Below, piece by piece: positions 35,030 to 42,536 of a stretch of DNA of 64,000 nucleotides. The position numbers were made by a program, and so were the translations under genes. The DNA comes from Alphaproteobacteria bacterium (GTDB lineage: Bacteria; Pseudomonadota; Alphaproteobacteria; Micropepsales; Micropepsaceae). Position 1 is the first letter of the stretch. Every line of letters begins with the position of its first letter. The stretch spans positions 1-64,000 of the forward strand of contig JAFKEW010000042.1 of assembly GCA_017308375.1 (NCBI GenBank). Direction: 5' to 3'. The notes beneath the pieces were generated by a model. That model saw nothing but the letters and a program-made list of their open reading frames with translations, made no database searches and was not told where the DNA came from.

Positions 35030-35929
35030 TCAGGCAGCGTTGCTGACGAGAGCGAGATCGGTCGCCCCGTCCATGATAGCGATTTCCGAAAGGCGGGAAC
35101 GCAAGGTCGCCGCATCAAGTGATTCCAGCGGCATGTTGACCAAGGCCGAAACGCGGCTGCTCAATCGGCGGTAGGCTTCCATAAAGGCGGCGCGCTTCTC
35201 TGCATCGGTGCCCTGAACGGCAGCAGGGTCGGGAATTCCCCAGTGGACACGCAAGGGGTGATCCGGCCAATAAGGACAAGCTTCGCCGGAAACGTCGTCG
35301 CAAACGGTAATGATAATGTCCATGCGCGGCGCATCAGGTTTCGCAAACTCGTCCCAGCTCTTCGAGCGGAAGCCTTCCGTGTCGTATCCAAGGGACGCGA
35401 GTAGCTCGATAGCCATGTAATGAGGTTTTTCTGCTGGTTTGCTCCCGGCGGAATAGGCTCGAAATCGGCCGTGCCCTTCGCGATTGAGTATTGCTTCCGC
35501 AAGAATGGAACGCGCCGAGTTTCCTGTACATAGCACTAGGACGTTATAAGGCCGTTCAACTTCATGCATCGGCCGCTTTTGCGGAAATGCTGGCTCGAAG
35601 AAGGGCAATGCCGGAGCCGCAAGGTCATGCAGCGACGTCCCGAAATCGGCGAGAATATTTCTCAATACGTCTCCGAGCTTACTGGAGCTGGCAGCATAGA
35701 TAATGGATCGTCCCTCGCGGCGACTGATGACCAACCCAGTTCGTTCAAGATGGCCGATATGCGTCGACAGAGTGTTGTGAGGAACCGCAAGCAGCCGGGC
35801 AATATCTCCGGCCGCTAATCCATAAGGCAGATACCGGAGCAGGAGGCGATATGCTTCGAGCCGTGTGGGCTGGGCCAGGGCATCGAAGATTCGCACCATA
35901 TCGTCTGAGCCCAACCGATCGTCGGTCAT
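35030..35929 (-). CDS. ArsR-type repressor fused to LMW-phosphatase/arsenate reductase domain
   Basis: A 299-residue two-domain protein. Residues about 10-100 are an ArsR winged helix (MVRIFDALAQPTRLEAYRLLLR, AVPHNTLSTHIGHLERTGLV) with no cysteine at all. Residues about 123-270 are an LMW arsenate reductase (VLVLCTGNSARSILAE, TVCDDVSGEACPYWPDHP, DPAAVQG). Without thiols the DNA-binding part cannot use the usual As(III) site, so the ligand may be sensed by the phosphatase domain. It is the first gene of the pst-ars series, divergent from the XRE gene. Confidence 0.9.
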   Translation of the reverse strand: MTDDRLGSDDMVRIFDALAQPTRLEAYRLLLRYLPYGLAAGDIARLLAVPHNTLSTHIGHLERTGLVISRREGRSIIYAASSSKLGDVLRNILADFGTSLHDLAAPALPFFEPAFPQKRPMHEVERPYNVLVLCTGNSARSILAEAILNREGHGRFRAYSAGSKPAEKPHYMAIELLASLGYDTEGFRSKSWDEFAKPDAPRMDIIITVCDDVSGEACPYWPDHPLRVHWGIPDPAAVQGTDAEKRAAFMEAYRRLSSRVSALVNMPLESLDAATLRSRLSEIAIMDGATDLALVSNAA

Positions 35930-35962
35930 TTCTGCTTGAAACCCGCCTATTGAGCCAATCCG

Positions 35963-36012
35963 TCGATAACTGGCGACATATCGAATTTATCCGATTGCCT
36001 GCGGGCGATCAA
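35963..36012 (-). promoter_or_regulatory. Candidate promoter and operator of the fusion gene
   Basis: On the minus strand, TTGATC (36012-36007) and TAAATT (35989-35984) are 17 bases apart. TCGATA-N10-TATCGA (35963-35968, 35979-35984) forms an inverted repeat overlapping the -10, which suits autorepression by the ArsR domain. Confidence 0.45.
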
Positions 36013-36078
36013 GACGAATATCGCCAAGCGGAATCGCACTTTACCGATGATATTATTCAAGATCAAAAAAACACTTTC

Positions 36079-36095
36079 TATAAACGATAATCGTT
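36079..36095 (+). promoter_or_regulatory. Candidate -10 with operator for the XRE gene
   Basis: TATAAA (36079-36084) overlaps AACGA-TAA-TCGTT (36083-36095), a short palindrome 46 bases before the XRE start. The -35 is poor. Confidence 0.35.
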
Positions 36096-36140
36096 GATAT
36101 TATGCCGATGCTAACCACGAGCCGTTGCCAGGATGAAGAT

Positions 36141-36677
36141 ATGGCCGACACAGCGCCGATAACTCCGGCCCAGATCAGGGCCGGACGCGCACTCCTTGAT
36201 TGGTCGCAGGAACAGCTTGCTGAAGCCGCTGGCGTGGGACTCAGCTCGGTGCGCGATTTCGAGAAAGAGCGGCGGGGGAGCGAAGTCGGAGCGGTTAGAG
36301 CCATTCGCCAGGCTTTGGAAAATCACAACGTCCTGCTCCTCCCCGGCGAGGGCGACAACGGGCCAGGCGTCCGTTTGCTCGCGCGCACGCCCAATGTGCT
36401 GCGCCGGCCCACGAAACTCGGGCGATGGGACGCGCTGACGATCCCGGTCGAGTGGCGCGGACGGGAATTCGAGATTTTCCTGTCCCAAGACTTGCTCGAC
36501 GATCTCGGGCGCTTCCGGGAAACGCGGCCTGCGGCGGAGTATGTCGCGCTGTTCGACGCTCATCGGGCGGCGATCCTCAAGTCGGCAGCGGCGGCGATCG
36601 ACGCAGGTCGCGTCGCGCCAGACCGCCGCGTCCATCTCACCCATGACGATTTTCCCGAGTTCCAGAGGCGCGGATGA
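36141..36677 (+). CDS. XRE-family regulator with C-terminal domain
   Basis: A 178-residue protein. Residues about 7-70 form an XRE helix-turn-helix (ITPAQIRAGRALLDWSQEQLAEAAGVGLSSVRDFEKERRG). The C-terminal part (LTIPVEWRGREFEIFLSQDLLDDLGRF...HRAAILKSAAAAIDAGR) faintly resembles DUF1488. AGGA seven bases before ATG 36141 decides the start over 36102. It lies between cargo and recombinase and may control either. Confidence 0.78.
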   Translation: MADTAPITPAQIRAGRALLDWSQEQLAEAAGVGLSSVRDFEKERRGSEVGAVRAIRQALENHNVLLLPGEGDNGPGVRLLARTPNVLRRPTKLGRWDALTIPVEWRGREFEIFLSQDLLDDLGRFRETRPAAEYVALFDAHRAAILKSAAAAIDAGRVAPDRRVHLTHDDFPEFQRRG

Positions 36678-36840
36678 AGCACGCTTCGCACCGCCCTGAG
36701 CCATGCGCCGTCGGCCGCTTGTTTTTGCGCTTCGCGGTTATGCGCCGCTCTGCGCCTTTTCCCTCGCGAGCGGCCGGCAATCGTCCCGCACGCGCGATTT
36801 CCGGGCTTGCCGGCTGGGCCGCGCGGGCGAGGATGTCCGG

Positions 36841-37074
36841 ATGGCACGCAACTCATCCGTCCGTCCGCCGGCAGCCGACTGCGTGGTCGATTTCTTCAAC
36901 TACGCGCCTCGGCGCGCACCTTCAAGGAAGCCGCGACGGCGGCGGGAATCGGATTGGCGGCCGGTCGTCACCGATGACTTTCCCGATCCGCTGCCGATCA
37001 CGGACGCGGAGCTGGACATCATCGAAGCGCACTTCGCCGACCTGCTGGACGAGTTGTTCGGCCCGCGCGGCTAA
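36841..37074 (+). CDS. Small protein upstream of the recombinase
   Basis: A 77-residue protein with a basic middle (APRRAPSRKPRRRRESDWRP) and an acidic C-terminus (ITDAELDIIEAHFADLLDELFG). GAGGA precedes ATG 36841; the longer frame from 36703 is unlikely. It lies 18 bases before the recombinase, so it is probably co-expressed. It may be a recombination accessory factor, but no family is recognised. Confidence 0.6.
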   Translation: MARNSSVRPPAADCVVDFFNYAPRRAPSRKPRRRRESDWRPVVTDDFPDPLPITDAELDIIEAHFADLLDELFGPRG

Positions 37075-37092
37075 GCCTTTCGGAGGAAGACC

Positions 37093-38766
37093 ATGACGGC
37101 CAACGGCGACGATCTCGCGCCGGCGCCGACGCGCGCGGTGCTCTATCTTCGGGTTTCGACAGGGCGCCAGGCCGAACACGACCTGTCCATTCCCGACCAG
37201 CGGCGGCAGGCGCTCGCCTATTGTGAGGGCAAAGGCTGGAAGGTCGTCTCGGAATATGTCGAGCCGGGCGCGACGGCCACCGACGACCGCCGACCGGAGT
37301 TTCAACGGATGATGGATGCGGCCGCGAACCGCCCGCCGCTCTTTCATGTCATCCTCGTCCATTCGTTCTCGCGCTTCTTCCGCGACCAGTTCCAGCTTGA
37401 GTTCTATGTCCGGCGACTGGCGAAGAACGGCATCCGGCTGGTCTCGATCACCCAGGATCTGGGCGACGATCCGATGAGCGTGATGATGCGCCAGATCATG
37501 GCGCTCTTCGACGAGTACCAATCCAAGGAGAACGCCAAGCATACCCTCCGCGCCATGCGGGAGAACGCCCGGCAAGGCTATTGGAACGGCTCGCGGCCGC
37601 CCTTCGGCTATCGCATCGTCGCCGCCGAACAGCGCGGCACGCGCACCAAGAAGAAGATCGACATCGATCCGCTGCAAGCCGAGCATGTGCGCCTGATGTT
37701 CCGCCTGGCCCACGTCGGAGACGGCGACGACGGGCCGTTCGGCGTCCGCCAGATCGCCCACTACCTCAATGACCACGGCATCCGCACCGCGACCGGCGGC
37801 CGATGGGGCCTTGGCATGGTCTATGAGGTTCTGACCCGAACAAGCTACATCGGTATCCACCGCTTCAACGTCTATAGTTGGCGCAAGAAGCAGCGGAAGC
37901 CCGATGACGAGATCGTCGAAATGGCGGTCCCGGCTATCATCGATCAGGCCGAGTTTGACGAGGTACAGGAGATGCTCCATGCCCGGTCGCCGCAGTTGAA
38001 GGCGCCGCGCTTCGTGAGCGGCCCGACCTTGCTCGGCGGCATCTGCTTCTGCGCCGACTGTGGGGGCGCCATGACCCTGCGATCCTCGGGCAAGGCAGAG
38101 CATTACCGCTATTACACCTGCTGCACCCGGAACCGGCAGGGACGGTCCGGCTGTACCGGCCGGACCGTGCCGATGGCCAAGCTCGACCGGCTTGTGACCG
38201 ATCACCTGGAGACCACCTTGCTGGCCCCAGAGCGGGTCAACGACCTTCTGGCGGCTTTGTTGGAGCGGCGCCATGCCCACCAGGACCGTCAGCAGGAGCG
38301 AGTCGCGGCCCTCAAGCGCCAGGCGGCCGAGGCCGACGCCAAGCTCACCCGCCTTTATGCGGCCATCGAGGACGGGGTCGCCGATGCCAGGGATGAAAAC
38401 CTCAAGGGCCGGCTGGCCGAGCTTCGGGCGATCCGGGATTCGGCACGCGCCGATGTCGAGCGCGCCGAGGGCAAGGGGCGGGCGCAGCCGATCGAGATCA
38501 CGCCGGAAGCCCTCGCCAAGTTTACAGGCGAAGCAAGGCGGAAGCTGCGGACCGAGGATGGCGGCTACCGCCGGCACATCGTCCAGGCCATCGCCCAGCG
38601 GGTCGATGTCGGCGATAGCGAAGTCCGGATCACGGGATCGAAGGTACGGCTCCTCCGGACGCTCATAGCGTCCGGAGGCGTCGCAGGAACTGTGGAGCGC
38701 GAAGTTCGCGCTTTCGTTCCGAATTGGCTCCCCGGGCCGGATTCGAACCAGCGACCAACCGGTTAA
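37093..38766 (+). CDS. Large serine site-specific recombinase
   Basis: A 557-residue protein. The resolvase domain spans residues about 12-155, with the catalytic serine in LYLRVSTGRQ (about residue 22). The recombinase domain follows (WNGSRPPFGYRIV...IAHYLNDHGIRTATGGRWGLGMVYEVL.RTSYIG). A zinc ribbon (CFCADCGGAMTL...YYTCCTRNRQGRSGC) and a long coiled coil (about 390-470) complete it. It should catalyse integration and excision. The last ~14 codons (LPGPDSNQRPTG) read into the antisense strand of tRNA-Asn, so the true C-terminus depends on the integration site. Confidence 0.92.
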   Translation: MTANGDDLAPAPTRAVLYLRVSTGRQAEHDLSIPDQRRQALAYCEGKGWKVVSEYVEPGATATDDRRPEFQRMMDAAANRPPLFHVILVHSFSRFFRDQFQLEFYVRRLAKNGIRLVSITQDLGDDPMSVMMRQIMALFDEYQSKENAKHTLRAMRENARQGYWNGSRPPFGYRIVAAEQRGTRTKKKIDIDPLQAEHVRLMFRLAHVGDGDDGPFGVRQIAHYLNDHGIRTATGGRWGLGMVYEVLTRTSYIGIHRFNVYSWRKKQRKPDDEIVEMAVPAIIDQAEFDEVQEMLHARSPQLKAPRFVSGPTLLGGICFCADCGGAMTLRSSGKAEHYRYYTCCTRNRQGRSGCTGRTVPMAKLDRLVTDHLETTLLAPERVNDLLAALLERRHAHQDRQQERVAALKRQAAEADAKLTRLYAAIEDGVADARDENLKGRLAELRAIRDSARADVERAEGKGRAQPIEITPEALAKFTGEARRKLRTEDGGYRRHIVQAIAQRVDVGDSEVRITGSKVRLLRTLIASGGVAGTVEREVRAFVPNWLPGPDSNQRPTG

Positions 38767-38799
38767 CAGCCGGTTGCTCTACCGCTGAGCTACCGGGGA
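38725..38799 (-). tRNA. tRNA-Asn (GTT), probable integration site
   Basis: Read on the minus strand, the gene folds into a normal cloverleaf. It has acceptor TCCCCGG/CCGGGGA, discriminator G, encoded CCA and anticodon loop CTGTTAA (GTT), with a standard TTCGAATCC T-arm. Its 3' end faces the element, as expected when an element integrates at a tRNA 3' end and restores it. Confidence 0.95.
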
Positions 38800-38881
38800 A
38801 CACTGAACACGTATCTAGCGTGTCTGGATGCGCGTGCCTATATCAATCCGCCACCGTGTTCAAGCGACAGATCAACGCCCG

Positions 38882-39136
38882 ATGCCCGACAAGAAGCGCC
38901 TGCGCCTTGGAAAATACTCAATCGGCCTGCCGGGCACGAAGAAGTCGCGCACCGCATTGGGCGGCGTGCTGATTCTGGGTGGCGGGCTCGGCTTTCTGCC
39001 GGTACTGGGCTTCTGGATGATTCCGGTCGGGCTGGCCGTGCTGTCGATCGACTATCACTCGGCCCGGCGGCTGCGGCGGCGAGCGGAAGTGTGGATCGCA
39101 CGCAAGCACCGGAAAAAACAATCGAAGGCGCAGTGA
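38882..39136 (+). CDS. Small membrane protein of unknown function
   Basis: An 84-residue protein with two hydrophobic helices (TALGGVLILGGGLGFLPVLGFWMIPVGLAVLSI) between basic ends. It is the first backbone gene after the tRNA. ATG 38882 is chosen over an upstream in-frame ATG that overlaps the tRNA promoter side. No ribosome-binding site is evident. It resembles small inner-membrane proteins of unknown role. Confidence 0.65.
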   Translation: MPDKKRLRLGKYSIGLPGTKKSRTALGGVLILGGGLGFLPVLGFWMIPVGLAVLSIDYHSARRLRRRAEVWIARKHRKKQSKAQ

Positions 39137-39226
39137 CCCCGGCGCCGTGATTCGAACGCCGTGATTCGCTTGCGGCTGCCGGCGTGGCATTCCGGTCCGA
39201 AACTGTGGAAATCGCCAGAGAAACGC

Positions 39227-39260
39227 CCGGAAAAAGAAAGGGCCAGGGAGTACCTGGCCC
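39227..39260 (-). terminator. Rho-independent terminator, probably of the tRNA-Cys transcript
   Basis: GGGCCAGG (39240-39247) and CCTGGCCC (39253-39260) form a perfect 8-bp stem with a GAGTA loop. On the minus strand a T-rich tail (CTTTCTTTTTCC) follows. It lies about 190 bases downstream of tRNA-Cys in a 312-base gene-free stretch. Confidence 0.65.
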
Positions 39261-39448
39261 CAAGGCGTTGGGTAATGGTGGGGTGTCTTCAAGGGAAGAC
39301 GATGGGAACTTGCGCCGATAAGGTTAACAAGCGATTAACATCCCGGCAGGGCTCAATATTTTTTGAAAAAATCGCGGGCAGGCCGCGAAAAGGGGCGGTT
39401 GGCCCGGCGGGCAGGGCCGGACGGAGGGGAGGCCCGGCAGAAAAACCC

Positions 39449-39522
39449 TGGAGGCCACGCCCGGAATTGAACCGGGGTACGCGGTTTTGCAGACCGCTGC
39501 GTCACCACTCCGCCACGTGGCC
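39449..39522 (-). tRNA. tRNA-Cys (GCA)
   Basis: The minus strand gives acceptor GGCCACG/CGTGGCC, discriminator T and encoded CCA. The anticodon loop is CTGCAAA (GCA), with a TTCAATTCC T-arm. All four arms are present. Confidence 0.95.
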
Positions 39523-39669
39523 ATCGGGCAGGGGCGCCCTCATATCAGCGGTTTGCCGTGACGACAATCCACCGGCGCCGAATGCAGCCCGCGTTGCCGC
39601 TGCGGAGGCGGCCCAGTATAACCCGCGCCCACTGCCTTGCGCGTTTACGCCTTCCGGAACCGGTACCCG

Positions 39670-40323
39670 ATGCCAGATTTTGCCCAACAGCGCCGCAATA
39701 TGGTCGAAGCCCAGGTCCGCGCCGATGGCGTGCGGGATGAGCGGCTGCTGGAGGCCATGCTGGCGGTACCGCGTGAGCGTTTCATTCCCGCAGCGCGTTC
39801 TGCGCTGGCCTATGCCGATGTGCCGGCCGAGGTGGCGCCCCGGCGCTTCCTGCTCGACCCGCGCAGCTTCGGGAAACTGGCGGAACTGGCCGCGATCAAG
39901 GCGGAGGACCGGATCCTCGATGTCGGCATGGCGACCGGCTATTCGTCCGCTGTGCTGGCGAAGCTGGGCAGGCGGGTTACCGCGCTGGAACAGGATGCCG
40001 ATCTGGTGCGGATCGCAAGCGACAGCCTGCAAAGAACGGACGCCCGCAACGCCACCGTGATGCAGGGCGGGCTGGCGGAAGGGGCTAAAGCCGAAGCGCC
40101 CTTTGACGTGATTTTCGTCAATGGCGCGATCGAGGCCGAACCCCAGCGGCTTCTGGCCCAATTGGCGGAGGGCGGGCGGCTGGTTGCGGTGATTCAGACC
40201 GGCGTGCTGGGGCGGGCGCATCTTTTCATCCGCGAAAACGGAACTATCTCGGTAAAGCCTGGCTTCGATGCCAGCGTGCCGGTTCTGGCGGGATTCCGCG
40301 CACCGGCCGGATTTGTGTTCTAG
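39670..40323 (+). CDS. Protein-L-isoaspartate O-methyltransferase-family protein
   Basis: A 217-residue AdoMet-dependent methyltransferase of the PCMT family: RRNMVEAQVRADGVRDERLLEAMLAVPRERFIP, then the AdoMet loop ILDVGMATGYSSAVLAKLG near residue 80. The usual DGTS-type loop is less clear, as in the alphaproteobacterial variants that sit next to tolC, so repair activity is uncertain. ATG 39670 is the family start. It is followed by tolC. Confidence 0.85.
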   Translation: MPDFAQQRRNMVEAQVRADGVRDERLLEAMLAVPRERFIPAARSALAYADVPAEVAPRRFLLDPRSFGKLAELAAIKAEDRILDVGMATGYSSAVLAKLGRRVTALEQDADLVRIASDSLQRTDARNATVMQGGLAEGAKAEAPFDVIFVNGAIEAEPQRLLAQLAEGGRLVAVIQTGVLGRAHLFIRENGTISVKPGFDASVPVLAGFRAPAGFVF

Positions 40324-40364
40324 AGTTTCCGCATAGACCGCAACGACGCTTCGAGGGGATGCGC

Positions 40365-41732
40365 ATGCACCGGTATCTGGCAGCAGTGGCAGTCTGCGCG
40401 ATCTGCGCCGGCACGCCCGCCATGGCAGACACCTTCACCCTGCAGGAGGCGCTGGGCGTTGCCTACGAGACCAACCCGCAACTGGATGCGGCCCGCGCCA
40501 ACCAGCGCGCGGTGGACGAAGGCGTGGCGCAGGCCAATGCCGGATGGCGGCCGAAAATCAATGCCGGTGGCGCCTATGGCTATCAGGAGACCACCATCTC
40601 CGGCTACGGCACGATCAAATCGCATCCGCTGTCCGGCCAGGTGGAAATCACCCAGCCGATCTTTCGCGGCGGCCAGACCTATGCCGAGGTTTCGCGCGCC
40701 AAGGCGCAAGTGCGGGCAGGCCGCGCGCAACTGACGGCGGTGGAGCAATCCGTGCTGCTGGATGCGGTGTCGGCTTACATGAATGTCGTGCGCGATATGG
40801 CGACGGTGGATCTGCGGCAGAACAATGTGCGTGTGCTGGACCGGCAGCGGCGGGAAACCAAAGAGCAATTCGATGCCGGCGCCCTGACCCGCACCGATGT
40901 TTCGCAATCCGAAGCGCGCCTTGAGGGCGCGCGCGCCGGGCTGATCGCCGCCGAAGCGCAACTGGCGGCATCGCGCGCCCAATTCGAACGCGTGATCGGC
41001 CGCCCGCCGGAAACGCTGGACAAGTTGCCGCCGCTGCCCAGATTGCCCAATAGCGAGGATGCAGCCTTGCAGGTCGCGCTGAAGCAGAATCCGGCCCTGC
41101 TGTCGGCGCGTGAAACCGCCAAAGCGGCCGACTATGCAGTCGACGATGCGCTGGGCGCCCTGATGCCGAGCTTCGCGGTGACCGGGCAATATCAGTATCA
41201 AAAGGGCGGCTACAACACGACCGGGCTGGGCAGCAGCACTCTCGGCACCACCGCGCGCTCTGCGGCGATCCTCGGCCAGCTCAATGTACCGATTTATCAA
41301 GGCGGCGCCGACGAGGCGGCGGTGCGGCAGGCCAAGCAGTTCCGCAGCCAGGCGGAACTGAATATCGCGGTATCCGACCGCCAGGTGCGCGAGGCCATCC
41401 GCAGCGCGTGGGAAAATTTCGCCGCGGCACAGGCGACGATCAAATCCAATAAGGCACAGGTTGAGGCCGACAAGATCGCCTTTGAAGGGGTCCGGCGCGA
41501 ACAGCAGGTGGGCGGGCGTACCACGCTGGACGTGTTGAACGCCGAACAGGAATTGCTGAATTCGCAAGTTGCCGTGGTGTCGTCACAACGCGACGCGATC
41601 GTGGCGGCCTATCGATTGCTGGCCACGACGGGGGACCTGACCGCCGGAAACCTTGGCCTGAAGGTTTCGCTTTACGATCCGAAAGCCTATTACGACGACA
41701 ATGCTTCGCGCTGGATCGGGCTCGGCGATTAA
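40365..41732 (+). CDS. tolC: TolC-family outer-membrane channel
   Basis: About 455 residues with a signal peptide (ending TPAMA near residue 20) and the paired TolC repeats: FTLQEALGVAYETNPQLDAARANQRAVDEGVAQANAGWRPKINAGG and later NPALLSARETAKAADYAVDDALGALMPSFAV. LDVLNAEQELLNSQVAVVSSQRDAIVAAYRLLATTGDLTA is characteristic. It forms the exit duct for efflux and type I secretion. GAGGGG ends directly at ATG 40359, so ATG 40365 is the better start. Confidence 0.93.
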   Translation: MHRYLAAVAVCAICAGTPAMADTFTLQEALGVAYETNPQLDAARANQRAVDEGVAQANAGWRPKINAGGAYGYQETTISGYGTIKSHPLSGQVEITQPIFRGGQTYAEVSRAKAQVRAGRAQLTAVEQSVLLDAVSAYMNVVRDMATVDLRQNNVRVLDRQRRETKEQFDAGALTRTDVSQSEARLEGARAGLIAAEAQLAASRAQFERVIGRPPETLDKLPPLPRLPNSEDAALQVALKQNPALLSARETAKAADYAVDDALGALMPSFAVTGQYQYQKGGYNTTGLGSSTLGTTARSAAILGQLNVPIYQGGADEAAVRQAKQFRSQAELNIAVSDRQVREAIRSAWENFAAAQATIKSNKAQVEADKIAFEGVRREQQVGGRTTLDVLNAEQELLNSQVAVVSSQRDAIVAAYRLLATTGDLTAGNLGLKVSLYDPKAYYDDNASRWIGLGD

Positions 41733-41856
41733 GGTAGGGAAATCGCGGTGAAAGAGGCCCCGGGCACGCGGTTAACTTCACCTTTTCTTATTTCGGCAAC
41801 TGTCTTAGGGTCCGTGATATCTCACACCAGCACCCGCGGGACGGAGTATTGGACTG

Positions 41857-42438
41857 ATGGCAAGCCCTGCCAATCCGCAGCATGAACCGACCATGGAGGA
41901 AATTCTCGCCTCCATCCGCAAAATCATATCCGAGGATTCCAGCGATGCAGCGGCCCCTGCGGCCGGGACCGTGCAGGAAGAGAGCGAAATCCTCGAACTG
42001 ACCGAGGAAGTGCCGCCGGAAAGCGCGCAAGGTTTGCGCGCGGCGGAGCCCGACGAAGTTGTGTTCAAGGAAGTCGAGGAACCGAAAATGGCAGAATCCA
42101 GCAATTCCCTCTCCGCAGGCAGCGAGATATTTTCCGACAAGACACGCGCTGCGCTGGACGACACCTTTGCCGGGCTGAGCGAGAGTGTGCCACCGGCGGC
42201 CGAGCGGCCCACATTGCCGCCGATCGAAGGAAATTCGATCGAAGCGGTGTTCCAGCGCACGGTCCGCGACAGTTTCGAGCCCCTGCTGCGCAACCATCTT
42301 GAGGCCCATTCCGAGGCCTTGATGGCGCAGATGAAGCCCCTGATCCGGGAATGGATGGACGAGAATTTCCCCGCCCTGCTGGAAGATGCCGTCCGCAGCG
42401 AAGTCGCCCGCGTGGTCAAGGCACGCAGCCGCCGTTAA
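41857..42438 (+). CDS. popZ: PopZ-family polar organising protein (DUF2497)
   Basis: A 193-residue protein with the N-terminal helix PTMEEILASIRKIISEDSSD. An acidic, disordered middle is followed by a C-terminal oligomerisation region (VFQRTVRDSFEPLLRNHLEAHSEALMAQMKPLIREWMDENFPALLEDAVRSEVARV). In Caulobacter, PopZ anchors centromeres and polar proteins. The neighbourhood tolC-popZ-valS is typical of Alphaproteobacteria. Confidence 0.92.
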   Translation: MASPANPQHEPTMEEILASIRKIISEDSSDAAAPAAGTVQEESEILELTEEVPPESAQGLRAAEPDEVVFKEVEEPKMAESSNSLSAGSEIFSDKTRAALDDTFAGLSESVPPAAERPTLPPIEGNSIEAVFQRTVRDSFEPLLRNHLEAHSEALMAQMKPLIREWMDENFPALLEDAVRSEVARVVKARSRR

Positions 42439-42536
42439 CCCAGCCAGATACCGGCCGGGACGGCGAACCCGGCCAAGCCTCTTGACGAGCGGGCATCCGG
42501 GCTGTTCACCAATCCGGATCAGAGGTTCTCATTGCC

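Larger units (their letters stand above)
1..38745. mobile_element. Right-hand portion of an integrative and conjugative element, ending at tRNA-Asn
   Basis: The segment holds a relaxase, coupling protein, complete trb-type secretion operon, plasmid-like ParB and DUF932 proteins, cargo genes and a large serine recombinase. It stops at the 3' end of a tRNA-Asn gene, after which ordinary housekeeping genes begin. The left end is outside the window, so only one boundary can be placed. The 38,725-38,745 boundary is inferred from the tRNA position; no second att copy is visible. A plasmid fused into the chromosome would look the same. Confidence 0.85.
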
